A stretch of DNA of 64,000 bases, from contig NZ_CP006568.1 in the NCBI RefSeq assembly GCF_000517405.1, forward strand, positions 186,001-250,000, written 5' to 3'. Numbering within the stretch: the stretch's first letter is position 1; the number at the start of each line of letters is the position of its first letter. The stretch is from Candidatus Sodalis pierantonius str. SOPE (GTDB taxonomy: Bacteria; Pseudomonadota; Gammaproteobacteria; Enterobacterales; Enterobacteriaceae). Shown here in pieces: positions 47,724 to 57,624 of this stretch. The notes beneath the pieces are model-generated. The model made no database searches. It had not been told where the DNA came from and saw only the letters and a program-made list of their open reading frames with translations. The position numbers were made by a program, and so were the translations under genes.

Positions 47724-48947
47724 TCAGGCCGCGCCCGTCACCTGCACCACGGCTTTCTCAAACCGCGCCAAGCCCTCGTCAATATCGGCAAACGTCACCA
47801 CCAGCGACGGCGCGAAGCGAATTACATCGGGGCCGGCATTGAGAATCATGAGCCCTTCCAGGGCGGCGGCATGCAGAAAATCCCGCCCCCGCCCCTGATA
47901 GCGCGGCGCCAGCTCCGCGCCAAGCAGCAGTCCCATACCGCGCACCTGCGTGAAGACCTGATATTTTTCGTTAATGTCCTGCAGCGCTTGGATGAAACGC
48001 TCGTGGCATTCGTTGATACCGGCCAGCACCTCGGGAGAGTTGATCACGTCCAGCGCGGCTTCCGCCACCGCGCAGGCCAGCGGGTTACCGCCGTAGGTCG
48101 TGCCGTGGATGCCAACGGCCATAGCCGAGGCGATATTTTCGGTGGTTAGCATCGCGCTTATCGGAAAGCCGCCCCCCAGCGCTTTGGCGGTGGTGAGAAT
48201 ATCCGGCTGCACGCCATAATGCATATAGGTGAAGAGTTTGCCGCTGCGGCCCATGCCGCATTGCACCTCATCCATCACCAACAGCGCCTGGTGCTTATCG
48301 CACAACGCCCGTACGCCGCGCAAAAACGCCGGCGTCGCCGGGGTTATGCCCCCTTCCCCCTGGATCGGCTCCAGAACGATAGCGCAAGTGTGATCGTCGA
48401 TAACGGCTTTTACCGCATCAAGATCGTTGAACGGCACATGGACGATATCCGCCGGTTTCGGCCCAAAACCGTCTGAATACTTCGGCAGCCCGCCCACCGA
48501 CACGGTGAACAGCGTGCGGCCGTGGAAAGCGTTATGAAACGCAATGATTTTGGTCTTACAAGGACTATGGCGGGTAATGGCGTAATGGCGCGCCAGCTTG
48601 AACGCCGCCTCATTCGCCTCGCCGCCGGAATTGGCGAAAAACACGCGATCGGCAAAGGTGGCATTGATAAGCTTACGCGCCAGGCGCAGCACCGGTTCGT
48701 TAGTGAAGACGTTGCTGGTGTGCCACAGCGTTTCCCCTTGGGTTTTTAACGCCGCCACCATCGCCGGATGACAGTGCCCCAGCGCGGTGACCGCGATGCC
48801 GCCGGAAAAATCGACATACTCCTTGCCCTGCTGATCCCAAACCCGGCTGCCTTTGCCTTGCACCGGAATGAACTGGGCGGGTGCATAAACCGGCAAGATG
48901 ACCTGATCGAACGTTTCCCGGGTAACTGCGGCATCGTCTGTTTTCAT
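47724..48947 (-). CDS. argD: ArgD, acetylornithine/succinyldiaminopimelate aminotransferase
   Basis: PLP enzyme that makes N-acetylornithine for arginine and N-succinyl-diaminopimelate for lysine and cell wall. The 407-residue frame aligns fully with E. coli ArgD. It has VFFANSGGEANEAAFKLAR, FHNAFHGRTLFTVSVGG, LLVMDEVQCGMGRSG and the PLP lysine in ILTTAKALGGGFPIS. A strong hairpin (GGAACGCCG/CGGCGTTCC, 47687-47711) lies after the stop; the IS21-like element inserted just beyond it. The dual role in peptidoglycan synthesis explains its retention. Intact. Confidence 0.96.
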   Translation of the reverse strand: MKTDDAAVTRETFDQVILPVYAPAQFIPVQGKGSRVWDQQGKEYVDFSGGIAVTALGHCHPAMVAALKTQGETLWHTSNVFTNEPVLRLARKLINATFADRVFFANSGGEANEAAFKLARHYAITRHSPCKTKIIAFHNAFHGRTLFTVSVGGLPKYSDGFGPKPADIVHVPFNDLDAVKAVIDDHTCAIVLEPIQGEGGITPATPAFLRGVRALCDKHQALLVMDEVQCGMGRSGKLFTYMHYGVQPDILTTAKALGGGFPISAMLTTENIASAMAVGIHGTTYGGNPLACAVAEAALDVINSPEVLAGINECHERFIQALQDINEKYQVFTQVRGMGLLLGAELAPRYQGRGRDFLHAAALEGLMILNAGPDVIRFAPSLVVTFADIDEGLARFEKAVVQVTGAA

Positions 48948-49063
48948 AAGGCGTTTACTCTGTCTAATGTGAGTTGAAAAATAAAAATATAGTCATAGAA
49001 TATGAATAAAAAATCACACCCAAGTCAAGCGCTATCGCCAGCGAAACGCAAATTAGACCGCCA

Positions 49064-49645
49064 TTAGCGGTCGAGAAAATTCGCTAGCAACCGGTGACCT
49101 TGTTCACTCATGATGCTTTCAGGATGAAACTGTACACCCTCCAACGGCAGTGAGCGATGGCGGATGGCCATAATTTCATCCGGTTCTCCCTCGCGCTGGC
49201 TCCAGGCGGTTACCGCCAGGCAGGACGGCACGCTGGCCGCGTCAATCACCAGCGAGTGATAACGTGTTACCGTCAGCGGCTGTGCTAGATCGGCAAATAC
49301 CCCTTGACCATCGTGGCGAATAACGGAGGTTTTGCCGTGCATGACTTTACGCGCACGGACAATGCGGGCGCCGAACGCTTGCGCGATGGCCTGATGCCCC
49401 AGACAAACGCCCAATATGGGCAGCTTGCCGGCAAAATGACGGATAGCGGCCAGGGAGATACCGGCCTGGTCCGGGGTCCCCGGGCCGGGGGAGATGACCA
49501 GACGCGCCGGCGCCAGCCGCTCGATATCCGCGATATCCAGACTGTCATGGCGGCGCACCATCACCTGCGCCCCCAGCTCACAGAAATACTGATAGAGATT
49601 CCAGGTGAATGAGTCGTAATTATCGATTATTAGCAATCCATTCAT
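49064..49645 (-). CDS. pabA: PabA, aminodeoxychorismate synthase glutaminase subunit
   Basis: Glutamine amidotransferase that feeds ammonia to PabB for p-aminobenzoate and folate. The 193-residue frame has the class I triad: cysteine near residue 81 in GVCLGHQAIAQAFG, and histidine and glutamate in VQFHPESIMS. It starts LLIIDNYDSFTWNLYQYFCE. The order fic-pabA-argD is that of E. coli. The gene could also serve anthranilate synthase as TrpG-like protein, but the location supports pabA. Intact. Confidence 0.95.
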   Translation of the reverse strand: MNGLLIIDNYDSFTWNLYQYFCELGAQVMVRRHDSLDIADIERLAPARLVISPGPGTPDQAGISLAAIRHFAGKLPILGVCLGHQAIAQAFGARIVRARKVMHGKTSVIRHDGQGVFADLAQPLTVTRYHSLVIDAASVPSCLAVTAWSQREGEPDEIMAIRHRSLPLEGVQFHPESIMSEQGHRLLANFLDR

Positions 49646-50356
49646 AATACTCCTTGAAACATAACCTATTGCGCCTTTGCCGCGACGTCGTTGCGCGCCG
49701 ATTGACGCCGAACCTTGATGAGCAGCGAGTGTATGACAACGGCGGCGACGTGACTACGACCATTGCCGCATTGTCCGGGATACAAAGACGAAAAGACAGG
49801 ACGTCGACCGCGCCCGCGGTATCTGGTTATCGGAGCTGAATCGCCAAACGCGCCGGCCTGATTGGCGCGCAGCCAGTCCTGCTGGTCGAGGGGATGCCAG
49901 TGAATATCATAGCCGGCGTGAATAATCAGCTGTTCAAAGAAAATCCGCTGAGCGCGCCCGTTTCCCTCGCGGAAGGGATGTAACATATTGATATCGACAT
50001 AAAAGACCGCCAATTGGTCACAGAACGGCTCAAACGGCAGATCGCGCAGATAATCCTCTTCTTCCAGCCGCTGCATCACCGCGTTTCCTTCTGTTTCCAG
50101 ATAGGCGAAGTGACAAAAACGGATATCGTTCTGATAAATATCGACGCTGCGCAATTGGCCCGCCCAAGGATAGATATCTTGGAAAAGCGAGTGGTGAATG
50201 GCGCACAGCCAAGGCAATCCCATGTTGGCGGGCCCCAGCGCCAACGAGGCGGCGCGCAGCGCGGTCAACGCCAATTCCGCTTCCTGTAGCCCCGCGGCTT
50301 CATGAATGTTCAGGACGTTGCGCAGCACCTTCAGACCCGGATAAAAATAGGGATCG

Positions 50357-51671
50357 GACCCTGTACACGATTCTGTGTAAATGCCTTTTCTCAGAAGTGA
50401 CCGTCCAGGCGGTCACCGAACTCGATAATAAAGCGGCTCATTGCCATGCGCCAGTCCCTCAAAGGCATTGTCCATTTCTGTGAGGCCGCCTGTATCGCCA
50501 GCCACACCACCTTTTTCACTGCGTCGTCGGTCGGGAACACCTTGCGCTTTTTGATGGCATGCCGGATCACGCTGTTTAACGACTCGATGGCGTTGGTCGT
50601 GTAGATCACCTTGCGGATGTCCGTTGGGTAGGCAAAGAACGTGGCCAGATTGGCCCAGTTTGCCTGCCAGCTTCGACTTATTTGCGGGTAGCGGATGTCC
50701 CAGGCACTGGAGAACGCTTCCAGCGCCTGCAAGCCGGCTTCTTCCGTAGGGGCCTGATAGATAGCTTTCAGGTCGCGGGTGACGGCCTTGTAGTCCTTCC
50801 AGGAGACGAACCGCAGGCTGTTGCGCACCATATGTACGATACACAGCTGGAGCCGCGCCTCCGGATACACCGCGTTAATAGCGTCAGGGAAACCTTTCAG
50901 CCCGTCTACGCAGGCGATAAGGATATCGTTCAGGCCGCGGTTTTTCAGCTCTGTCAGCACGTTCAGCCAGAACTTTGCGCCTTCATTTTCGGCCAGCCAC
51001 ATACCTAGCAACTCTTTCTGGCCTTCGATGTTGATGCCCAGCGCCAGGAACACAGATTTGTTGATGATGCGGCTGTCCTGCCGGACTTTTAGAACGATAC
51101 AGTCAAGATAAACAATGGGATAGACTGCATCCAGAGGCCGGTTTTGCCATTCGACAACCTGCTCCATGACCGCATCGGTGACCTTTGAGACCAGCGCCGG
51201 CGAGACATCGGCGTCATACAGCTCTTTGAACGCGGCGGCGATCTCGCGGGTGGTCATCCCTTTGGCGTACAACGATAAAATCTGGTTATCCATCCCGGTA
51301 ATCCGGGTCTGGTTCTTCTTCACCAGTTGCGGTTCAAAGGAACCGTCACGATCGCGCGGAGTACGCAGCGCCAGCGGGCCATCGCCAGTGGTAACGGTTT
51401 TTGTGGAATAGCCGTTGCGGGCGTTGGTCCCCGGTTTAGGCTGATTTTTATCGTAGCCGAGGTGATGGGTCATTTCGGCATTGAGAGCTGCTTCGACGCT
51501 GATTTTTTTCAGCAGCCGATCGAAGTGACTGAGATCTTCAGGGGTTTTGAGATTTTTGGCCAGTTCGTTAGCCAGAGCCTGCAACTGTTTTTCGTCCATA
51601 AATTAACCTGTTTTTGATGTTGGATTGAACATATCAAAATCAGGCAAATACACAAATTTCTAAACAGGCTC
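50357..51671 (-). mobile_element. IS256-family element, full length, with 8-bp target duplication
   Basis: A 1,315-bp element with related ends (GACCCTGTACACGATT and, inward from the right, GAGCCTGTTTAGAAAT). AGGGATCG repeats at 50349-50356 and 51672-51679, the size IS256 elements make. A single complete transposase gene fills it. It sits in the tenth to eleventh codon of fic. Confidence 0.93.
50391..51599 (-). CDS. IS256-family (mutator-type) transposase
   Basis: A 402-residue transposase with the family DDE layout: first Asp in VYLDCIVLKVRQD, second in LIACVDGLKGFPDAI and Glu in IYTTNAIESLNSVIRH. The family C-x(2)-H pattern LCIVHMVRNS lies between. The length and open frame indicate a potentially active enzyme. 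No ribosome frameshift signal is needed in this family. Confidence 0.95.
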   Translation of the reverse strand: MDEKQLQALANELAKNLKTPEDLSHFDRLLKKISVEAALNAEMTHHLGYDKNQPKPGTNARNGYSTKTVTTGDGPLALRTPRDRDGSFEPQLVKKNQTRITGMDNQILSLYAKGMTTREIAAAFKELYDADVSPALVSKVTDAVMEQVVEWQNRPLDAVYPIVYLDCIVLKVRQDSRIINKSVFLALGINIEGQKELLGMWLAENEGAKFWLNVLTELKNRGLNDILIACVDGLKGFPDAINAVYPEARLQLCIVHMVRNSLRFVSWKDYKAVTRDLKAIYQAPTEEAGLQALEAFSSAWDIRYPQISRSWQANWANLATFFAYPTDIRKVIYTTNAIESLNSVIRHAIKKRKVFPTDDAVKKVVWLAIQAASQKWTMPLRDWRMAMSRFIIEFGDRLDGHF

Positions 51672-51694
51672 AGGGATCGCGGTCGTCGCCGATT

Positions 51695-51862
51695 TTATCG
51701 TTCATAATGCCTCCTCAGCTCGTCCAGGCGTGCGGATAGCGCTTCGCCTTCCAGCGTAACCGGCGCAATGTCATAGCCTTCGAGCCGGGTACTGGCGCAA
51801 AAATTTTCATTCCGTCGCTTTGCAAATAGCCGCGCTTTTTGCTTTTCGGTCATTTTTTTCAT
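51695..51862 (-). CDS. yhfG: YhfG, FicA-type antitoxin
   Basis: A 55-residue protein (MKKMTEKQKARLFAKRRNEN, ending LDELRRHYER) matching E. coli YhfG in length and ends. YhfG-type proteins are class I Fic inhibitors that block the ATP site of Fic. The gene overlaps the fic start by 11 bases (the fic ATG lies inside its last codons), the usual coupled arrangement. Too short for most ORF searches. It is intact while its toxin partner is split, so it is now an orphan antitoxin. Confidence 0.88.
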   Translation of the reverse strand: MKKMTEKQKARLFAKRRNENFCASTRLEGYDIAPVTLEGEALSARLDELRRHYER

Positions 51863-52392
51863 CAGCCGCTCCTGTCAGACGCTGCCGGTTTCCTGGAAAG
51901 AATAAGTATAACGTGCATTAGCGGCTTCGCCGTGAAGGGCGCGGAAGGCTGGCGCGCACCGCCCAAGAGAGGAATGGCGGATCCTGGCGGGTTTTCGTGG
52001 CGGGAGGAGGCGGGAAACCGACTGGCGGTTAGGCATTTCGGGGTGAGAAAAACACCCTACGCCCCTCGCTCAGAACAGGCGTAAGTAAGAGAGACTCCCG
52101 TGGATCAAACGCCTATCAGCGCCTGCACGATGCCCGGATCGTCTGCCGGACAACGCCGGCACGATATCGCGGGTCAGCGGGGCACGCTCGGCAACACGTT
52201 GGGCCGCCTGCCGCCACCACATCGCGCGCCATCGCACACCAGAAGCCGTACGGCATGGAGGGTCGAACGCCGGGCGCCCTAAACGAAGTATTATCAGGCG
52301 CCTGAAGCCGTAAACCCCAGGCCTCACCCCGAAGAGGCGAATAGCGCGTAACGCCATGGGACGTTACGCGTCAATGCCGTCAGGCGACGGGT
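51863..52392. other. 530-bp spacer between yhfG and ppiA
   Basis: No supported gene. Short frames on both strands have high Arg/Pro content typical of GC-rich noise. It should contain the yhfG-fic promoter and the ppiA terminator; a GC-rich inverted pair (GGCGCCTGA near 52295) is visible but weak. Confidence 0.4.
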
Positions 52393-52967
52393 TTAGGGCA
52401 AGACTTTGGCGGAAAGAATGACAATCGGCTTAACCGGCACGTTCTGGTACGGCCCCTCATTCTTGGTGGGCACTTGAGCGATTTTGTCCGCCACCTCGAT
52501 ACCTTTTACCACCTTGCCGAAGACGGCATAACCGAAATCGCGCTGGCCGTGATCGAGGAAGGCGTTGTCGGCCACGTTGATGAAAAATTGGCTGGTGGCG
52601 CTGTCTTTATCGGCGGTACGCGCCATGGCGATCGTGCCGCGGGTATTGCGCAGGCCATTGTCGGCTTCGTTTTTAATCGGCGCCTGGGTCGGCTTTTGCG
52701 ACATGTCCTGGCTGAATCCGCCGCCCTGGATCATGAAACCAGGGATCACGCGGTGGAAAATAGTGTTGTTATAAAAACCGCTATTAACGTATTGCACGAA
52801 GTTTTTCACCGAAACCGGCGCTTTGGCGCTGTCCAATTCCAGCTCGATGTTGCCTGCTGAAGTGGTCAGCAGCACATGGGAGTCCTGTGCCGCGGCGCAT
52901 AAGCACCCGAAGAGCAAAATGTCAGGGTAAGCAAGGTAGCAGCGGTCGCCAGAGAGCGTTTGAGCAT
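52393..52967 (-). pseudogene. ppiA: PpiA periplasmic cyclophilin, frameshift at signal peptide junction
   Basis: Cyclophilin-type prolyl isomerase. The mature domain is intact (HVLLTTSAGNIELELDSAKA, FHRVIPGFMIQGGGF, GTIAMARTADKDSATSQFFI, FGYAVFGKVVKGIEVAD). The true start at 52967 encodes a proper signal peptide (MLKRSLATAATLLTLTFCSS, GAYA), but the frame is lost at about 52885-52895, just before AAAQDSHVLL. An alternative upstream frame reads through without a signal sequence. The secreted enzyme is thus not made; a cytoplasmic product from an internal start is possible. Ribosome site AAAAGGA. Confidence 0.88.
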
Positions 52968-53266
52968 AAGAATTCCTTTTAAGAGATAAGGCCACAGGAA
53001 GCGCTTAGATTTTAAAGAGCCGCTTTCGGCAGTGCCAGCCATTTACCTTTTTTTACGTAACGGAGTATTTACGCCGGCGCCGGCCAAACTGTGATGAGGC
53101 GCCCATCCTTTTCACCTACCGCCGGGAAGAATATTATCTGCTAGACATTTAACAGCAAATAATAAATAAGCCATGATAGTATCGCGCCTCCCGCGAGCAA
53201 GCAGGGTGATATCCGTTTCCAGACCCGTTTTTCACCGGTAGTCATCAGACTAGAACTAGGTTTACA
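52968..53266. promoter_or_regulatory. ppiA-tsgA divergent promoter region
   Basis: A 299-bp spacer with no gene. It must hold both promoters; TAGACATTTAACAGCAAATAAT (53141 on) is AT-rich. No specific site can be assigned with confidence. Confidence 0.4.
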
Positions 53267-54451
53267 ATGAATCAAAACAACAAATTAAGACTAACATGGA
53301 TTAGTTTTTTTTCTTATGGGCTAACCGGCGCGCTGGTGATTGTCACCGGCGTGGTACTGGGCAACATCGCCGACTACTTCCAGTTACCCCTTTCCAGTAT
53401 GAGCAATACCTTTACTTTCCTAAACTCAGGCATTTTAGCGGCGATATTTCTCAATGCCTGGCTGATGGAGATAATTTCCCTGAAACGGCAGTTGATGTTC
53501 GGCTTTCTGCTGATGGTGTTGGCGGTCCTGGAGTTGATGAGCGGCCATAATCTGACGGTATTCTCCCTGTCGATGTTTGTACTGGGCGTGGTCAGCGGCA
53601 TTACCATGTCTATCGGCACCTACCTCATCACCCATCTGTATGCGGGACGGCAGCGCGGCTCGCGCCTGTTGTTTACCGACTCGTTCTTCAGTATGGCCGG
53701 TACCCTGTTTCCGATGCTGGCCGGCGTGCTGCTGGCGCGCCATATCACCTGGTACTGGGTTTATGCCTGTATCGGCGTGGTCTACGTGGTGATTTTTGTC
53801 CTTACCCTGCTGTCCGATTTCCCCGCGCTGAAATCCCGCGCCACCGCCGGCCAGACGCTGCAAACCCGGGAGCCCTGGGGACCGGGCGTGGCGCTGCTGG
53901 CGCTGGCCGCGCTCTGTTATATTTTGGGTCAGCTGGGTTTTATTTCTTGGGTACCGGAATACGCCACGACGCGTTTCCAAATGGATATCCAGCAGGCCGG
54001 CGGATTGGTCAGTCATTTCTGGACCGCTTACATGGTCGGAATGTGGGTCTTTAGCGCTCTGTTGCGGTTCTTCGATTTGCAGCGCATCGTGACCGTGCTT
54101 GCGGCGCTTTCGGCGGCCTTCATGTATCTGTTCATCCACGCCGGCGATCCCGCCTGGTTGCCCTGGTGTTTGCTGGCGCTAGGTTTTGTTTCCAGCGCGA
54201 TTTATACCACCATCATCACGCTGGGATCGCAGCAAACCCGGGTGACATCCCCCAGACTGGTCAATTTCATCCTGACCTGCGGCACCATCGGCACCATGCT
54301 AACGTTTGTCGTGACCGGCCCCATCGTAGCCCGCTATGGCGTGGGCGCGGCGCTGCAAACTTCCAATCTGCTGTATGTTACGGTATTCATTCTGTGCCTG
54401 CTGCTGGGTTTCGTTAGCCGCCATCGCACCCATAGTCAAGCGATCGTCTGA
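53267..54451 (+). CDS. tsgA: TsgA, MFS-family inner-membrane protein
   Basis: The 394-residue major-facilitator protein matches E. coli and Salmonella TsgA (393 residues) throughout: MNQNNKLRLTWISFFSYGLT, GVVLGNIADYFQLPLSSMSN, TFLNSGILAAIFLNAWLMEI, MSIGTYLITHLYAGRQRGSR and LLFTDSFFSMAGTLFPMLAG. About twelve membrane helices. The substrate is unknown; the Salmonella gene is known from selenite-growth screens. The order ppiA-tsgA is as in E. coli, but the nir genes that follow there are absent. Intact. Confidence 0.93.
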   Translation: MNQNNKLRLTWISFFSYGLTGALVIVTGVVLGNIADYFQLPLSSMSNTFTFLNSGILAAIFLNAWLMEIISLKRQLMFGFLLMVLAVLELMSGHNLTVFSLSMFVLGVVSGITMSIGTYLITHLYAGRQRGSRLLFTDSFFSMAGTLFPMLAGVLLARHITWYWVYACIGVVYVVIFVLTLLSDFPALKSRATAGQTLQTREPWGPGVALLALAALCYILGQLGFISWVPEYATTRFQMDIQQAGGLVSHFWTAYMVGMWVFSALLRFFDLQRIVTVLAALSAAFMYLFIHAGDPAWLPWCLLALGFVSSAIYTTIITLGSQQTRVTSPRLVNFILTCGTIGTMLTFVVTGPIVARYGVGAALQTSNLLYVTVFILCLLLGFVSRHRTHSQAIV

Positions 54452-54736
54452 TGTTGCGCGCCGGCTTGTCAATCAAGCCGGCGCCGGAGGCCCTCGCCGC
54501 GGGATAGTTTGACCGTGCATGTGTTATCACTCAACATCATCTGTTTGTTCACTTATCTCTGTCATGTCATAGTAGGCCCGCGCACCGGCTGGGGTAGGAT
54601 CGGCCTTGCTAGCAAACGTTTGCGTAGAGAAGGGCCGACAGCTGCGCCGGTCCACCGTCGCCCTGGCGGCCTGACGCCCTATGCGCCCTCGCGCCGGGGG
54701 CGCGAACGTTAACTTATCCCTGTCTATAAGGACCTT
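54452..54736. other. spacer after tsgA with strong hairpin
   Basis: No gene. GCCGGCTTG/CAAGCCGGC around TCAAT (about 54460-54482) is a perfect 9-bp stem directly after tsgA and probably ends its transcript, though no T-run follows. A RBS-like AAGGACC lies before the next gene start. Confidence 0.5.
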
Positions 54737-55541
54737 GTGAACATGACCGGATCTTCCCCCACCGTTTCCCGCGCCCCGCTATTGTTGGCGGCGCTGATTG
54801 GGGCCAATCTGTTCAGCTGGACCTGGGCGCTGCTCGCTTTTGGACACAATAGCGCCCTTATCGCCGCCATCGACACCGTAACCCGTCAAATGATGCAGCA
54901 GGGCCAGCGCCCGACGGGGGTAGGGGCTTTTTTTCCCTGGGACACTCTACGATTGTCATTCTGGCCACCTTGGCTATCGCGCTGACGGCTTCCGCCTTCC
55001 AGGACCACATGGGTTGACTGCATACCTACGGCGGGCTGATGTACCGCCCGCTTGGCAAACTGTTTCGGCTGATGCGTAAAAGCTGGCATATGTACCTGGT
55101 GGGGTTTTTATTCGGCCTGGGATTTGATACCGCCACCGAAATCGGGCTGCTTGGCTTGTCAGCCGCCGGCGCGTCGGCGGGCATTGCCATCTGGTCGATA
55201 ATGGTCTTCCCGGCACTGTTCGCCAGCGGCATGGCGCTGGTGGATACCCTGGATAATATGATGATGATCAACGCCTATGGCTGGGCGCTGGATAAGCCGC
55301 AGCGCAGACTTTATTACAATATGTCGGTCACCGCCACCTCGGTACTGGTGGCGCTGGTGATAGGCGGGCTTGAGGCGGCGGGACTGCTGGTGGAAAAGTT
55401 CGATCTGCAGGGCGGCTCGTGGCGTCCCTTAATGATCATTTGGGCAACGCCGGTGTTGTGGTAATTGGCCTGTTCGCCGTCTGCTGGGGCATTTCGGTGC
55501 TTAACTACCGCTGGCGGCGCTACGATCAGCTGCCCATTTGA
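54737..55541 (+). pseudogene. NiCoT-family nickel/cobalt permease, internal deletion, frameshifts and stop
   Basis: HoxN/NixA-type Ni2+/Co2+ importer. Recognisable parts are the first helix (LLLAALIGANLFSWTWALLA), AAIDTVTRQMMQQGQRPTGV, FLFGLGFDTATEIGLLGLSA, FPALFASGMALVDTLDNMMM and AYGWALDKPQRRLYYNMSVT. The segment carrying the family HxxxxDH signature in helix II is deleted (the text goes from FGHNSAL directly to IAAIDTV). A frameshift follows near 54930-54940, a TGA after DHMG near 55016 and another shift near 55440. The ancestral length was about 340 residues. Confidence 0.85.
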
Positions 55542-55724
55542 TTCTCTCGCCCGACGTGTGACACATCGTCGGACGCGTCCCACCGCTCGTCGTCAATAAC
55601 CTCTGTTCGCCAAGGCTCGTCCAGGGCGACCGAGAGCACCTTTTGGTTAAACGACCTGGCGGGGTTACCGCTAGCGCCTGTGCGCCATGCCTTCCGAATG
55701 TCCCCCCGCCCGCCGTTGGCGCTT

Positions 55725-55985
55725 TCAGCGCCGCCGGGCGCGCCAATTCTGATGCAGCGCTTCGTTATAGTGATGAATATCACCACGCGTTAGACCAATA
55801 TCCCGTAATTGGTCGTCGCTGAGCGCTAACAGGATCTGTTTGTCGCGCCGATAGAGCCGCCAGCGGCGTAACCGCGCCCAACCGCGGCGTACAAAGCCTG
55901 ACCAACCAGGGGTGGCAGGGCGGGCGACGGGGTCGGTTGCCGCCGGTATTGAGGCGATAAGGCATTGCGGTGACGTTTTCATCAT
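55725..55985 (-). CDS. DUF1127 (YjiS-like) small protein
   Basis: The 86-residue frame has the DUF1127 core LRRWRLYRRDKQILLALSDDQLRDIGLTRGDI at its centre, with a basic C-terminus. Such proteins are common in proteobacteria, and some bind RNA. The N-terminal 30 residues are not conserved, so the true start could be internal. It is divergent from the MocR-type regulator at 56105, a common pairing for DUF1127 genes. No obvious lesion. Confidence 0.8.
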   Translation of the reverse strand: MMKTSPQCLIASIPAATDPVARPATPGWSGFVRRGWARLRRWRLYRRDKQILLALSDDQLRDIGLTRGDIHHYNEALHQNWRARRR

Positions 55986-56104
55986 AGCTCCTGTGGCTGG
56001 GGTGACAGGAATATGATGGAAGATTGTCCTATTACGGTACAGATTCAGAACTGCACTATTTTAATCATACAGATTGCGAATAATTAAACTGTAATGGTAA
56101 TCTA

Positions 56105-57612
56105 GTGCGCGATCTGTGCCGGTTTCTTCGCTTTATTGGCCATCTGTATGAGGCATGTAAGACCCGTTACCATCGTCTGGCCGATATCATCGGCGACCGC
56201 ATCAAACAAGGCCTATACAACCGCGGCCAGCGGCTGCCCTCGGTGCGCGCGCTGAGCGTGGAACATGGCGTCAGCATCAGCACCGTGCAGCAGGCCTATC
56301 GGAATCTGCAGCACCGGCAGTTAATCACCGCCCGCCCCAAATCCGGCTATTTCGTCTGTCAGCAGCACGGGCTGCCGGCGCTGCCGGAGATGTGCCGACC
56401 CGCACAGCGAGACCGGTGGAAATTTCACAATGGGATCTGGTATTGCAGCTCACCCGCACCCGCAGCGCGCGCGATGTCATTCACCTCGGCCCCGACGTCA
56501 CCGCCAATACCTTGAAACCTTTGCGTAAATTGTTGAGCCGCGTGGCGCTCCACCCGGATCTCCGCAGCCTGCATTATGATGAATTAAGCGGTTCCGCTCC
56601 CCTGCGCGAGCAGATCGCGCGCCTGATGATAGACAGCGGTAGCCATGTGGCGCCGGAGGGTGTCATCACCACCACCGGCTGCCACGAAGCGCTGTCGATC
56701 GCCATCCATGCGTTATGTCAGCCGGGGGATATTGTGGCGGTGGACTCCCCCAGCTTTCACGGCGTCACCCAAATTCTGAAAGGTTTCGGCATGAAGGCGC
56801 TGGAAATTCCCACCGACCCCCTCACCGGCATCAGCCTGGAGGCGCTGGAACTCGCCCTCGAGCAATGGCCTATCAAGGCTATCCAATTGACCCCCAATTG
56901 TAATAATCCACTCGGCTATTTGATGCCTGACGCCCACAAGGTGGCGCTGTTGACGCTGACGCAACGCTACGATACCCCCATAATCGAAGACGACGTTTAC
57001 GCGGATCTTGCCTATCACTATCCCCGCCCGCGGACGATCAAGTCCTTTGATGAAGACGGCCGGGTGCTGCTATGCAGTTCATTTTCCAAAACGCTGGCGC
57101 CGAGCTTGCGTATCGGCTGGATCGAACCGGGACGCTATATGGAGCAGGTATTGCATATGAAATATATCGGCACCGGCGCCACCTCCACGCAACCGCAGTT
57201 GGCCATTACCGAATTTCTGCGCCAGGGGCACTACCTGAAACACGCAAGCCGGATGCACGCCCGCTATCAGCTAAATCGCGACATCATGACGGAATGGGTG
57301 CAGCGTTATTTTTCGGCGGGAACTAGGATAAGCCGGCCGCAGGGGGGATTTTTGCTGTGGGTAGAGTTGCTGCCGGCGTTTAATACCCTGCGGCTGAACC
57401 GTCAATTGGAGAACAAAGGCGTACAAGTGGCGGTGGGGCCCATTTTCTCCGCTTCCGGGAAATACCGCCACTGCCTGCGGCTCAATTACGCCAATCGCAT
57501 GACACCGGCTATTGAGGCGGTGGTAAAATGCATCGGCGAAACGGTAGCGCAGCAGTTGGAAGCCTGCGCCTTGCTGACCCCGGCGGCGGAAGCGGCACAG
57601 GATGGGCAATAG
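56105..57612 (+). pseudogene. MocR-type GntR/aminotransferase regulator, 2-base frameshift
   Basis: Chimeric regulator with an N-terminal winged helix (RLADIIGDRIKQGLYNRGQR, LPSVRALSVEHGVSISTVQQ) and a class I aminotransferase-like domain. The latter has PSFHGVTQILKGFGMKALEI, LTPNCNNPLGYLM, IIEDDVYADLAYHY and the PLP lysine in LLCSSFSKTLAPSLRIGW. At 56391-56394 a TGTG occurs; removing one TG rejoins both halves at ALPEM-PTRTARPVEI. It resembles E. coli YdcR. The target genes are unknown; the neighbouring DUF1127 gene is a candidate. The first start (GTG 56105) is uncertain. Confidence 0.85.
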
Positions 57613-57624
57613 CCAGCGATCCTT

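Larger units (their letters stand above)
49666..51705 (-). pseudogene. fic: Fic AMP-transferase, split by IS256-like element
   Basis: Fic-domain protein that AMPylates target proteins. The start ATG 51705 and the codons MNDKIGDDRDP lie upstream of the IS; after it the gene resumes at DPYFYPGLKVLRNVLNIHEA. The catalytic motif HPFREGNGRAQR is preserved, as is the flap region YQNDIRFCHFAYLE. An 8-bp duplication AGGGATCG flanks the insertion. A second lesion lies near the 3' end: after ANQAGAFGDSAPIT the frame runs into a long arginine-rich tail up to 49666, unlike the normal C-terminus. A truncated Fic could still start from an internal codon. Confidence 0.9.

Noticed and set aside
51863..52392. 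Possible small genes between yhfG and ppiA
   Set aside because: Short frames on both strands lack ribosome sites and any familiar sequence.
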